From NCBI GenBank assembly GCA_023213235.1, contig CP096137.1, forward strand, positions 569,587 to 633,586: a stretch of 64,000 nt of DNA. The letters are read 5' to 3'. The stretch's first letter is position 1, and every line of letters starts with the position of its first letter. The position numbers were made by a program, and so were the translations under genes. The notes below the pieces were generated by a model. It was not told the DNA's origin. It searched no databases and saw only the letters and a program-made list of their open reading frames with translations. This document shows, piece by piece, positions 35,229-46,522 of the stretch. This DNA comes from Elusimicrobiota bacterium (GTDB lineage: Bacteria; Elusimicrobiota; Elusimicrobia; UBA1565; UBA9628).

Positions 35229-38200
35229 ATGTCCGCCCACCTGAACGAGAAAACTATGAACCCGATCCTCGCCCCCGAGCGCGCGAGCGCCGACGGCCCC
35301 GCCGCCCAGACGGCGGAGCGCCTCGAGCTCTCCGAGATCCTCACGGCCCTCGCCGACTACAAGCGCGGCAATTCCGCCGCGCGCGTGCCGGTCGACAGGA
35401 CGGGCCTGCCCGGCAAGGTCGCCGACGCGCTCAACGAGATCCTCGATCAGAACCGGCGGATGCGCGACGACTTCAACCACATCAACGGCACCCTGCTCTC
35501 CGTCAAGCGCGGAAACTTCTCGGTGCGCATGCCGGTCGACCGCTGGGGCAGCGCGCGCTCCGTCGCCGAGAACCTCAACGAGATCGTCGAGCTGAACCAG
35601 CAGATGGCCGACGAGTTCTCGCGCATCTCGAAGGTCGTCGGCAAGGAAGGAAAGATCACGCAGCGCGCCTCGATCGGCCACGTCAGCGGCGGCTGGAAGT
35701 CGTGCGTCAGCTCCGTCAACGAGCTGATCGGCGACCTCGTGCAGCCCACGAACGAGGTCGCGCGCGTCATCGGCGCCGTGGCCCGCGGCGACCTCTCGCA
35801 GAGCATGGCTCTGACGGTCGACGGCCGCCCCGTGAAGGGCGAGTTCCTGCGCATCGCCAAGATCGTGAACACCATGGTCGACCAGTTGTCCTCGTTCGCC
35901 TCCGAGGTGACCCGCGTCGCCCGCGAGGTCGGCACGGAAGGCAAGCTCGGCGGCCAGGCCAAGGTGAAGGGCGTGGCCGGCACGTGGAAGAACTTGACCG
36001 ACAACGTCAACTCGATGGCGTCGAACCTGACGTCCCAGGTCCGCAACATCGCCGACGTGACGACGGCCATCGCCAAGGGCGACCTGTCGAAGAAGATCAC
36101 CGTCGACGTCAAAGGCGAGATTCTCGAGCTCAAGAACACGATCAACACCATGGTCGACCAGCTGTCTTCCTTCGCCTCCGAGGTGACTCGCGTCGCCCGC
36201 GAGGTCGGCACGGAAGGCAAGCTCGGCGGCCAGGCGCAGGTCAAGGGCGTGGCCGGCACGTGGAAGGACCTCACCGACAACGTCAACTCGATGGCCGCGA
36301 ACCTGACGTCCCAGGTGCGCAACATCGCCGACGTGACGACGGCCGTCGCCAAGGGCGACCTGTCGAAGAAGATCACCGTCGACGTGAAGGGCGAGATTCT
36401 CGCCCTTAAGAACACGATCAACACCATGGTCGACCAGCTGTCCTCGTTCGCCTCCGAGGTCACTCGCGTCGCCCGCGAGGTCGGCACGGAAGGCAAGCTC
36501 GGCGGCCAGGCGCAGGTCAAGGGCGTCGCCGGCACGTGGAAGGACCTCACCGACAACGTCAACTCGATGGCGTCGAACCTGACCTCCCAGGTGCGCAACA
36601 TCGCCGACGTGACGACGGCCGTCGCCAAGGGCGACCTGTCGCGCAAGATCACCGTCGACGTGAAGGGCGAGATTCTCGCTCTGAAAAACACGATCAACAC
36701 CATGGTCGACCAGCTGTCCTCGTTCGCCTCCGAGGTCACTCGCGTCGCCCGCGAGGTCGGCACCGAAGGCAAGCTCGGCGGCCAGGCGCAGGTCAAGGGC
36801 GTGGCCGGCACGTGGAAGGATTTGACGGACAACGTCAATTCCATGGCATCCAACCTGACGTCCCAGGTGCGCAACATCGCCGACGTGACGACGGCCGTCG
36901 CCAAGGGCGACCTGTCGAAGAAGATCACCGTCGACGTGAAGGGCGAGATTCTCGCCCTTAAGAACACGATCAACACCATGGTCGACCAGCTGTCCTCGTT
37001 CGCCTCCGAGGTCACTCGCGTCGCCCGCGAGGTCGGCACGGAAGGCAAGCTCGGCGGCCAGGCGCAGGTGCAAGGGCGTGGCCGGCACGTGGAAGGACCT
37101 CACCGACAACGTCAACTCGATGGCCGCGAACCTGACGTCCCAGGTGCGCAACATCGCCGACGTGACGACGGCCGTCGCCAAGGGCGACCTGTCGCGCAAG
37201 ATCACCGTCGACGTCCGCGGCGAGATCCTCGCGCTCAAGAACACGATCAACACCATGGTCGACCAGCTGTCTTCCTTCGCCTCCGAGGTGACCCGCGTCG
37301 CCCGCGAGGTCGGCACGGAAGGCAAGCTCGGCGGCCAGGCGCAGGTCAAGGGCGTCGGCGGCACGTGGAAGGACCTGACCGACAACGTCAACTCGATGGC
37401 GTCGAACCTGACCTCCCAGGTGCGCAACATCGCCGACGTGACGACGGCCGTCGCCAAGGGCGACCTCTCGCGCAAGATCACCGTCGACGTCAAAGGCGAG
37501 ATCCTCGAGCTCAAGAACACGATCAACACCATGGTCGACCAGCTGAACTCCTTCGCCTCCGAGGTGACCCGCGTCGCCCGCGAGGTCGGCACGGAAGGCA
37601 AGCTCGGCGGCCAGGCGCAGGTGCAAGGGCGTGGCCGGCACGTGGAAGGACCTCACCGACAACGTCAACTCGATGGCCGGCAACCTGACCTCGCAGGTCC
37701 GCAACATCGCCGACGTCACGACCGCCGTCGCCAAGGGCGACCTCTCGAAGAAGATCACCGTCGACGTCAAAGGCGAGATCCTCGAGCTCAAGAACACCAT
37801 CAACACGATGGTCGACCAGCTCTCCTCGTTCGCCTCCGAGGTCACCCGCGTCGCCCGCGAGGTCGGCACGGAAGGCAAGCTCGGCGGCCAGGCGCAGGTC
37901 AAGGGCGTGGCCGGCACGTGGAAGGACCTCACCGACAACGTCAACTCGATGGCCTCGAACCTGACCTCCCAGGTCCGCAACATCGCCGAGGTCACGACCG
38001 CCGTCGCCAAGGGCGACCTCTCGAAGAAGATCTCCGAGGACGCGAAGGGCGAGATTCTCGAGCTCAAGAACACGATCAACACCATGGTCGACCAGCTGAA
38101 CTCCTTCGCCTCCGAGGTGACCCGCGTCGCCCGCGAGGTCGGCACGGAAGGCAAGCTCGGCGGCCAGGCCCGCGTTCCCGGCGTGGCCGGCACGTGGAAG

Positions 38201-41200
38201 GACCTGACCGACAACGTCAACTCGATGGCCTCGAACCTGACGTCCCAGGTCCGCGGCATCGCCAACGTCGTGACGGCCGTCGCCAACGGCGACCTCAAGC
38301 GCAAGCTCATGCTCGAGGTCAAGGGCGAGATCGGCGCGCTCGCCGACACGATCAACGGCATGATCGACACGCTGGCTCTCTTCGCCGACCAGGTCACGAC
38401 GGTCGCCCGCGAGGTCGGCGTCGAAGGCGAGCTCGGCGGCCAGGCGAAGGTGCCCGGCGCGGCCGGCACCTGGCGCGACCTCACCGACAACGTCAACCGC
38501 CTCGCGGCCAACCTGACCACCCAGGTCCGCGCGATCGCCGAGGTCGCCACGGCCGTCACGAAGGGCGACCTGACGCGCTCCATCTCCGTCCAGGCGCAGG
38601 GCGAGGTCGCGGCTCTCAAAGACAACATCAACGAGATGATCCGCAACCTCAAGGACACGACGCAGAAGAACACGGAGCAGGACTGGCTGAAGACCAACCT
38701 GGCCAAGTTCTCGCGCATGCTCCAGGGCCAGCGCGACCTCGAGACCGTGACCGAGCTCGTGCTCTCCGAGCTCGCGCCGCTCGTCAGCGTCCAGTACGGC
38801 GCGATATACGTCATGGAGGGCTCCGAGCTGTGGCCGACGCTGCGCCTGCTCGGCTCCTACGGCTACAAGAAGAGGAAGGCCCTGCCGGCCACCTTCGACC
38901 TCGGCGAGTCGCTGCTCGGGCAGTGCGCCGCTGAAAAGAAGAGGATTTTGCTTACTGTCCCGTCGGACTACGTCACGATCTCCTCCTCGCTCGGCTCCGC
39001 CGCGCCGACGAACGTCCTGATCCTGCCCGTGCTGTTCGAGGGCCAGGTCAAGGCGATCATCGAGCTCGCGTCCTTCGAGAAGTTCAGCGACGTCCACCTG
39101 TCCTTCATGGACCAGCTGACCGAGTCGATCGGCATCGTGCTCAACACGATCGCCGCCAACATGCGCACCGAGGACCTGCTCAAGCAGTCGCAGTCGCTGA
39201 CGCAGTCCCTGCAGAACCAGCAGATCGAGCTCAAGGAGACCAACGAGAAGCTCGAGGACAAGGCGCGCCTGCTCTCCGAGCAGAAGGAAGAGATCGAGGT
39301 CAAGAACCAGGAGGTCGAGCTCGCGAAGAAGGCCCTCGAGGAGAAGGCCGACCAGCTCGCGCTCACGTCCAAGTACAAGTCGCAGTTCCTCGCGAACATG
39401 TCGCACGAGCTGCGCACGCCGCTGAACTCGCTGCTGATCCTGGCGAAGATGCTGTACCAGAACCCCGAGGGCAACCTGACGAAGAGCCAGATCGACTTCG
39501 CGAAGACGGTCCACAGCTCCGGCTCCGACCTGCTCGCGCTGATCAACGAGATTCTCGACATGTCGAAGATCGAGTCCGGCATGATCACCGTCGAGATCGG
39601 CGACATGGAGTTCGGAGACCTGCGCGACTTCGTCGACCGCAGCTTCCGCCAGGTCGCGCTCGACCGCGGCCTCGAGTTCCACATCGAGACGTCCGACGCG
39701 CTGCCGAAGTCGATGGTCACCGACGCCAAGCGCCTGCAGCAGGTGCTCAAGAACCTGCTGTCGAACGCGTTCAAGTTCACCGAGCGCGGCTCCGTGACGC
39801 TGACGGCCGGCCTCGCGCCGGCGGGAATGACCTACGACAACCCGGTGCTGCAGAGCGCCGAGCGCGTCATCGCGCTGTCCGTGACGGACACGGGCATCGG
39901 CATCCCGGCCGACAAGCGCAAGATCATCTTCGAGGCCTTCCAGCAGGCCGACATGACGACCAGCCGCAAGTACGGCGGCACGGGACTCGGCCTGACGATC
40001 AGCCGCGAGATCGCGAAGATCCTCGGCGGCGAGATCCACGTCCGCGGAGGGAGGGCGGCGGCTCAGTGTTCACGCTGTACCTGCCCCCGAACTACGTCCC
40101 CGTCGCGCAGTCGATCCCCGCCGAGAGCGTCAAGAACCTCGCCGAGGCCGCGGCCGAGCGCGCGCAGACGCACGTACGCGCCGCCTCGACGGCGACGGTC
40201 GAGCACGTCGCCGCGATCCCCGAGATCAAGGACGACCGCGAGGCGGTCAAGCCCGGCGACAAGACCCTGCTCATCATCGAGGACGACCCTCACTTCGCGC
40301 GCATCATGCTCGAGTCGGCGCGCGAGGCGGGCTTCAAGGGCCTCGTCGCCCAGCGCGGCGACAGCGCGATCGCGCTGGCCCAGAAGGTGCGCCCGGACGG
40401 GATCACGCTCGACATCCGCCTGCCCGACATGGACGGCTGGCGCATCCTGGACCTGCTCAAGCACGACCCGGCGACGAGGCACATCCCCGTGCACATCGTC
40501 TCGGCGGAGGCCGACGAGAGCCGCCCGGCCCGCATGGGCGCGCTCGCCTGCCTCGAGAAGCCCGTGTCGAAGGAGGCCATCGTCAAGGCGCTGTTCGGCA
40601 TCCGCGAGTTCATCGAGCGCAAGGACAAGCGCCTGCTGATCGTCGAGGACAACGACGTCCAGCGCAACGCTCTCGTCGAGCTCGTCGCCGGCGGCGACAT
40701 CCAGACGACGGCCGTCTCCACCGGCAAGGAGGCCCTCGACGCCCTCGCCTCCTCCAAGTACGACTGCATGGTGCTCGACCTCGGACTCACCGACATGACG
40801 GGCTTCGCCCTGCTCGACGAGATCGGCAAGGACCCGGCCCTCAAGCAGCTGCCCGTGATCGTGTACACGGGCAAGGAGCTGTCGCTCAAGGAGGAGCAGC
40901 GCCTCAAGAGGCTCGCGAAGAGCATCATCATCAAGGACGCCCAGTCCCCCGAGCTGCTGCTCGACGAGACGTCCCTGTACCTCCACAGGCCCGAGGCCTC
41001 GCTCGACGAGGAGAAGCGCAGGATCATCGAGAAGATGCGCCTCGAGGACCCCGCGCTCGCCGGCAAGAGCGTGCTCATCGTCGACGACGACGTGCGCAAC
41101 ATCTTCGCGCTGACGAGCCTGCTCGAGCAGCACAAGGTCAAGACGCATTACTCGGAGTCCGGGAAGGGCGCGATCGAAATCCTGCAGAACACGCCCGGCA

Positions 41201-41427
41201 TCGACGTCGTGCTCATGGACGTCATGATGCCCGACATGGACGGCTACGAGACGATGACGGCGATCCGCAAGATCGCCAAGTTCAAGGACCTGCCGATCAT
41301 CGCGCTGACGGCCAAGGCGATGAAGGGCGACCGCGAGAAGTGCCTCGAGGCCGGCGCCTCGGACTACATCGCCAAGCCCGTCGACATCCCGCAGCTGCTG
41401 TCGATGCTCCGCGTGTGGTCCCGATGA
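35229..41427 (+). CDS. Poly-HAMP hybrid histidine kinase with three receivers
   Basis: About 2065 residues after repair and apparently cytoplasmic. Residues 1-220 hold two diverged HAMP-like units. Next come ten 92-residue HAMP units (35890-38650) with the motif [18 protein letters not shown], as in fungal Nik1-type (group III) kinases. A GAF domain (about 38720-39160), a coiled coil, HisKA ([13 protein letters not shown], His about 1392), a HATPase ([17 protein letters not shown]) and three receiver domains ([32 protein letters not shown]) follow. Three frame breaks are present: extra G at 37070 and 37623, and a missing base near 40044-40050. In Nik1 the HAMP array senses osmotic or cell-envelope state. 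The stimulus here is unknown. Confidence 0.85.
35890..38650 (+). repeat. Tandem array of ten 276-base HAMP units
   Basis: Unit starts lie at about 35890, 36166, 36442, 36718, 36994, 37271, 37547, 37824, 38100 and 38376. Units 1-8 are nearly identical in DNA as well as protein; unit 9 is partly and unit 10 clearly diverged. This degree of DNA identity implies recent amplification or ongoing conversion, and it makes the array prone to assembly collapse. Confidence 0.9.
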
Positions 41428-43024
41428 CCTTCAAACCCATCCAGCTGGTCCCGAAGGCCGCGGCGCGCGACGCGGGGAGACGGACGTCGAGGAGAAGCTG
41501 GAGAAGATCAGCATCCTGCTCGTCGACGACCAGCCCGCGAACCTCTTCGCGCTGGAGACCTTGCTCGGCAAGGAGCAGTACGAGATCGTGCGCGCCTCGT
41601 CGGGCCCGGAGGCGCTGCGACGCATCCTCGAGCAGGAGTTCGCGCTCGTGCTGCTCGACGTGCTGATGCCGGGCATGGACGGCTTCGAGACGGCCGAGCT
41701 CATCCGCAAGCGCCGCCAGTCGCGCCACACCCCGATCATCTTCATCACGGCGACGAGCAGCAACGAGAACCACGTCGGGCAGGGCTACTCGCTCGGCGCC
41801 GTCGACTACATCTACAAGCCGATCATCCCGGAGATCCTCAAGGCGAAGGTCCAGGTGTTCGCCGAGCTCTACCGCAAGACCTTGCGCCTGGCGCGCTCCG
41901 AGGAGGCCCTGCGCCTCGAGCTGCGCGAACGCGAGAAGGCCGACGCCGCGCGCGTCGAGAGCGAGGAGAAATACCGCAAGCTGTTCTCCCGCGCCAGCGA
42001 CGCGATCATCGTCTACGACGAGGACGGCGCGACCGTGCTCGACGCGAACAAGGCCGCACTCGACCTCTACGGCTACGCGCGCTCGGAGTTCCTCGCGCTG
42101 ACGGCCTCCGACCTCGAGTCCGGCAAGTCGCGCGGGCGCAAGACGGGCGCCGACGCCTCGGAGGGCGGCGCGCGCTCCTTCACCGGCTTCCACAAGACGA
42201 AAAACGGGCGCGTCTTCCCCGTCGAGACCACCTGCGCGAGCGTCGCGATCAAGGGCCGGAAGCTGATCATGGCGCTGACGCGGGACGTCACCGAGAGGCA
42301 GAAGGCCGCCGAAGCCGAGCTCATGCAGGAGCGCGAGGCGATGCAGCGCCAGCTCGTCGCGACGGTCTCCCACGAGCTGCGCACGCCGATCGCGGCGATC
42401 CGGGCCGCCAACGAGACGCTGACGATGGGCGAGGTCGACAACCCGAAGATCCGCGGCCGCTTCCTCAAGATCATCGAGAACCAGGCGGCCCGCCTCGGCG
42501 GCCTCGTCGAGGACCTGCTGCTCGTCGCCGAGCTCGAGTCCGGCAAGTGCAAGCCGGTGCCCTCCGAGATCGACCTCAAGGAGTTCTGCGCGGAGCTCGT
42601 GCCCGGGATCGCGGTCCTCGCCAAGAAGAAGTCGGTCACGATCAAGTGCGACGTGCCCGCCGGCCTCGTGGCGACCGTCGACCGCTCGCACCTCACGGGC
42701 ATCTTCCAGAACCTGCTCGACAACGCGATCAAGTACAACAAGAAGAACGGCTCGGTCTTCGTCTCCGCGCGCCGCGCGGCGGGCGCGATCGAGATTTCCG
42801 TGCGCGACACGGGCATCGGCATCCCGGCCGACGACCTGCCGCTGATCTTCCAGCAGTTCCGCCGCGCCCCCAGCGTGCGCGAGCTCCAGATCAAGGGCAC
42901 CGGCCTCGGCCTCTACATCATCAAGACCATGGTCGACAGCAACGGCGGCCGCATCTGGGCCGAGAGCGCGCCCGACGACGACGGCACGGTGTTCCGGTTC
43001 ACGCTCCCGGAGGCCAAGGCATGA
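41424..43024 (+). CDS. REC-PAS hybrid histidine kinase
   Basis: About 533 residues. A receiver comes first (ISILLVDDQPANLFAL ... LVLLDVLMPGMDGFE ... YIYKP), then a PAS domain (about 170-290, YRKLFSRASDAIIVYDEDG), HisKA (VATVSHELRTPIAAIRA) and a HATPase (NLLDNAIKYN, DTGIGIP, GTGLGLYIIK). There are no membrane helices, so it is a soluble kinase that could be phosphorylated through its own receiver in a relay from the poly-HAMP kinase. The start ATG overlaps the previous stop. One base added to the G4 run at 41474-41477 puts DAGETDVEEKLEKIS in frame with the rest. It overlaps the next regulator gene by 4 bases. Confidence 0.87.
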
Positions 43025-43713
43025 GCAAGGCCGCCAAGCCGTCCTTGCTCGTCGTCGAGGACGAAAAGGATCTCGCGTACGTCCTGGCGTCGCTGTTCAA
43101 GAAGGAGGGCTACACGGTCCACGTCGCGCGCGACGGCAAGGCGGGCCTCAAGCTCGCGCGGGCGCACAAGCCCGACCTCGTGGTCACCGACGTCATGCTG
43201 CCGCTCATGGACGGCCACGAGATGATCCGCCAGCTCCGCGTCGAGAGCAAGGTCCCGGTGCTCTTTCTGACGGCCAAGCGCGACGAGGCCGACCGCGTGC
43301 GCGGCTTCCAGCTCGGCGCCGACGACTACATCACGAAGCCGTTCTCGATGCGCGAACTCGTCGCGCGCGTGCGCGCCGTCCTGCGGCGCGCGGGCCGCGC
43401 GGGCGAGGCGCAGTACAGCGTGCGCGCCGGCGGCCTCGAGATCGACTTCGCTCGCCACGAGGTCCGCGTCAACGGCAAGCCGAAGCACCTGGCCCCGCGC
43501 GAGTTCCAGCTGCTCAAGCTCCTCATCGAGGCCAACGGCCACGTGCTCTCCCGCGAGGAGCTCCTCAAGACGATCTGGGGCTACGACGAGAGCCTCGGGA
43601 TCAGCACGCGCACCGTCGACCAGCACGTCGCGCGCCTGCGGCGCAGCCTGGCCTCCGAGCGCAAGCGCATCGTCACCGTCAAGAACTTCGGCTACCGGAT
43701 CAAGGCGCCGTAG
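43021..43713 (+). CDS. OmpR-type response regulator
   Basis: 230 residues. The receiver has phosphoacceptor Asp 57 in VVTDVMLPLMDG and Lys 106 in YITKPF; the winged helix has LAPREFQLLKLL and VDQHVARLRRSL. It overlaps the upstream kinase gene (ATGA) and is likely its direct output. It closely resembles the regulator at 34475-35212, so the two may have arisen by duplication and share or compete for phosphoryl groups. Confidence 0.92.
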   Translation: MSKAAKPSLLVVEDEKDLAYVLASLFKKEGYTVHVARDGKAGLKLARAHKPDLVVTDVMLPLMDGHEMIRQLRVESKVPVLFLTAKRDEADRVRGFQLGADDYITKPFSMRELVARVRAVLRRAGRAGEAQYSVRAGGLEIDFARHEVRVNGKPKHLAPREFQLLKLLIEANGHVLSREELLKTIWGYDESLGISTRTVDQHVARLRRSLASERKRIVTVKNFGYRIKAP

Positions 43714-43753
43714 GCGCGTTGACGCCGGGGCTTCCGTTTTCCTGAAATACGGC

Positions 43754-44299
43754 ATGGACGCCTTCTATGCCTTCTACCTGCGCGTCGTCCTCAGCGCCGC
43801 GGCCTTCGTGGCCCTGGTCAGCGCGGGGATATGGGCGGCGACGCGGCGCCCGGAGCTCGTGCGGCGGTACTGCGGCGCCCACCTCGTCGCGCTCGTGCTC
43901 GGCGCGCTGACCGACGTCGCGCTCGTGAAGCTCGTGCTGCCCCGCGGCGGCCTGCCGCCGGCCTACATGAACGCGATCTTCCTGGCCCCGATCGCGTTCT
44001 TCGTCTCGTTCTCGGTGTGGATGTGCCATCGCGGCGAGGTCCTGCGGCTTTCCGGCGTCCTCGTCCCGATGGCGCCGGTCGTGGCCTGGGGGTTGCTCGT
44101 CGTGTTCGGCTGGCAGTCCGGAATGGGCGACTACGACGTCCTCGGCGCCTGGTTCGTCGTCGCGGGGACCGGCGGCGTCGATCTGGCCGCGAAGTTCGGG
44201 GGCCCGGCGCTGTCGGCGCGGCCGTGGCGCACGAAGGCCGCGGGCTACCTGCTCATGCTCGCGGCCGTCTACGTGCTGCTGCCGGCGGCGACGCGCTAG
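43754..44299 (+). CDS. Five-helix membrane protein, unknown
   Basis: 181 residues with about five hydrophobic segments (VLSAAAFVALVSAGIWAA; LVALVLGALTDVALVKLVL; IFLAPIAFFVSFSVWMC; VVAWGLLVVFGW; AGYLLMLAAVYVLL). I recognise no family. The last residues are PAATR. It shares CTAG stops with the convergent TPR-like gene and is 40 bases after the signalling cluster, so it could be a late member of that unit. Confidence 0.65.
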   Translation: MDAFYAFYLRVVLSAAAFVALVSAGIWAATRRPELVRRYCGAHLVALVLGALTDVALVKLVLPRGGLPPAYMNAIFLAPIAFFVSFSVWMCHRGEVLRLSGVLVPMAPVVAWGLLVVFGWQSGMGDYDVLGAWFVVAGTGGVDLAAKFGGPALSARPWRTKAAGYLLMLAAVYVLLPAATR

Positions 44300-44982
44300 C
44301 GCCGCAGGCCGAGCTTGGTCCGCAGCTCGGCGATCTTCAAGCGCGCGCGCGTGCTCGGAGGCGTCCTTGTCCGAGGCCAGGATGCGCTCCCACAGGGCCA
44401 GCGCCTCGCGGTCCTGCCCGCGCGCCTGGCGCATGTTGGCGAGGATCGCCTTCATCTGGGCGGGCGTGCCGGGCTCGTCGAAGCTCGACTCGAGCAAAGC
44501 GGCCATCTTGTCGGCGTCGCCCTGCTTCTTGTACGCGAGGGCCGCCAGGTACAGGGCGAACAGCGGCTGCTCGGGGGCGCGGCGCATGCCCTCGTGGAGC
44601 AGCTCCGCGGCCTCGCCGGGACGATCGATGCCGTGGAACCAGGCCAGGATGCCGGCGCCGAACAGGACGGCGCGGTGGAACGACGGGTCGAGGCGCGTCA
44701 CGCGCAGGCTGAGCCCGCCCAGGTGCTCGTAGGGATGTCCGGGGCGGTCGGGCAGCTCGGGCACGCCTCCGGCCGCGTACTGCAGGAGCTGGATCCACGC
44801 CAGGTCGGCCGCGGGAGCGCGGAAGCCCGCCGCCGCGAGCGCCGCGTCCTGGAAGGCGAACGGCCCGCCGCGCAGCTCGGCGAGCGGGGGAAGCGGTTCG
44901 GCCGCAGGCGCTCGAGGCGCGCGCCCGCGAGCAAAGACAGGCCGAACAGGCCGATCGCCGCGAGCAGCCATGGGCGCTTCAT
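44296..44982 (-). CDS. Anchored TPR-like helical protein of the ABC cluster
   Basis: About 229 residues after repair. An N-terminal hydrophobic segment (RPWLLAAIGLFGLSLLAGA) anchors or exports it; the rest is made of TPR-like helix pairs (RPGEAAELLHEGMRRAPEQP; QPLFALYLAALAYKKQGDA; QDREALALWERILASDKDA). Two frame breaks are present: a missing base in the G5 run at 44886-44890 and a length change in the GC dinucleotide run at 44341-44350. The ATG overlaps the stop of the ABC permease gene (TAATG), so it is coupled to the exporter. It probably acts as an assembly partner; the substrate is unknown. Confidence 0.72.
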
Positions 44983-45746
44983 TAAAATTCCTTTTGTTCG
45001 AACAGCTCGATCGACAGCGCGAGGCAGGCCGCCGAGTACAGCGCGGCGTAGACGAGCGCCCAGGCGAGCCAGCCGTCCGGCGGGGCCGGCGCGTGCCAGA
45101 AGTCCCGGAAGTTGAAGCGCGCGAAGTCGGGCGCCGCGTGGGAGAACGCGACGATCGCCGTCTTGAGGAACGCCGAGCCGGAGCGGTCGGCCAGGAAGCG
45201 CATCTCCGAGGAGAAATGGCCGAGCAGCCACAGGAACACGGCGAAGGCCATCGCCGCGGCCTCCGACGACAGCGCCAGCGAGAGCAGCAGCGCCAAGGAG
45301 CCCATGACGGCCGTCTTGCCCACTATGCACAGCAGCGCCGCCGCGTAGCGCGCCGGCTCCCACAGCCCGTACGCGGCCGTCAGCGGCAGGTGCATCGCGG
45401 CCATGACCGCGATGCCGAGCGCCGAGGCGGCGAGCGTCCCCAGGAACCGGCCGAGCAGGTAGTCGCGGCGGCGCGCGGGATGGGTGAGGATCAGGTAGAT
45501 CGCGCGCGACTCGACCTCCTGCAGGATCAGGTTCACCGTCAGGAACACGACGGAGACGAGCGAAATCGCCTCGATCGCCGCGAGGCCGAGGTCGAGCATC
45601 AGGCGGCCGCGTTCGTCCTGGCCGAGCGCGGCGACGACGAGCGCGCCCGCGAGCGCGACGAGGCCGAACAGCGCCGACGACAGCCACGCCTTGTGGCGCA
45701 GGTGCTCCTTGAACGTGTAGGCGAAGACGGCCTTGATCGTCTCCAT
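44982..45746 (-). CDS. ABC-2-type permease
   Basis: 254 residues with six hydrophobic segments. ESRAIYLILTHPARRRDYLLGRFLG is the loop typical of ABC-2 permeases of the NosY/GldF kind, in which this region precedes the second helix pair. It pairs with the ATPase gene directly upstream (the ATPase stop and this ATG are two bases apart). The cargo is unknown. Confidence 0.82.
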   Translation of the reverse strand: METIKAVFAYTFKEHLRHKAWLSSALFGLVALAGALVVAALGQDERGRLMLDLGLAAIEAISLVSVVFLTVNLILQEVESRAIYLILTHPARRRDYLLGRFLGTLAASALGIAVMAAMHLPLTAAYGLWEPARYAAALLCIVGKTAVMGSLALLLSLALSSEAAAMAFAVFLWLLGHFSSEMRFLADRSGSAFLKTAIVAFSHAAPDFARFNFRDFWHAPAPPDGWLAWALVYAALYSAACLALSIELFEQKEF

Positions 45747-45748
45747 GG

Positions 45749-46522
45749 TCAGCCCATCCGGATCGGCCCGACGCCGTCGGTGCGCGCGACCGCCGCGGCG
45801 AAGGCGCTTTCGAGGGCGTCGGGCTTGCCGCGCCACTCGTCCTGCGCCATCGTCCGCACGAGCCTGCCGCCGCTGAGGATGGCGATGCGGTCGCACACGC
45901 GCTCGACCTCCGAGATGTCGTGCGAGGAGAACAGGACGGTCTTGCCTTTCTCCTTGAGCCACAGGATCAAGGCGCGGACCTCTTTGATCGCCAGAGGGTC
46001 CAGGCCCGTCACGGGCTCGTCGAGCACGACGAGCTCCGGGTCGTGGATGAGGGCCTGCGCGAGGCTCGCGCGCTGGAGCATGCCCTTCGAGTACTCCGAG
46101 AGGCGGCGGTCCATCGCGGACTCGAGGCCGACGCGCTTGAGGATGCCCTCGACGCGGGCCTCGCGCTCCGCGGCGGGGATGCGCGAGAGCGCGGCGAACA
46201 GGCGCAGGTTCTCGCGGCCGGTCAGGATCTTGTTGAGATAGGCGGACTCGGGCGCGTAGCCCGTGCGCGCGAGGGCCTCGAGGTCGCCGGCGCGGCGGCC
46301 GAGCACCTCGACGTCGCCCTTCGTGGGCAGGTGCAGGCCCATGAGCAGCTTGATCGACGTCGTCTTGCCGGAGCCGTTGAGGCCGAGCAGGCCGAACACC
46401 TCGCCGCGCCGGATCTCGAGGTCGAGCCCGGTCAGGCCCGCGGTCTCGGTCACGCGGCCGAGGTGCGAGCGCCGGTAGATCTTGGAGACCCCGAGGAAGC
46501 GGATCGCGGATTCGTTCTTCAT
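45749..46522 (-). CDS. ABC transporter ATP-binding protein
   Basis: 257 residues. Walker A is GLNGSGKT (47-54), the signature is YSKGMLQRASLAQAL, Walker B is ELVVLDEP, and the H-loop is SSHDISEVE. It belongs to the CcmA/NatA-like group that drives ABC-2 exporters. It overlaps the upstream membrane protein gene by 4 bases and precedes the permease. It starts at the ATG at 46522. Confidence 0.93.
   Translation of the reverse strand: MKNESAIRFLGVSKIYRRSHLGRVTETAGLTGLDLEIRRGEVFGLLGLNGSGKTTSIKLLMGLHLPTKGDVEVLGRRAGDLEALARTGYAPESAYLNKILTGRENLRLFAALSRIPAAEREARVEGILKRVGLESAMDRRLSEYSKGMLQRASLAQALIHDPELVVLDEPVTGLDPLAIKEVRALILWLKEKGKTVLFSSHDISEVERVCDRIAILSGGRLVRTMAQDEWRGKPDALESAFAAAVARTDGVGPIRMG

Noticed and set aside
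35890..38650. Regular repeats that might be taken for a CRISPR or satellite array
   Set aside because: Units are 276 bases, in frame, and encode HAMP domains without spacers.
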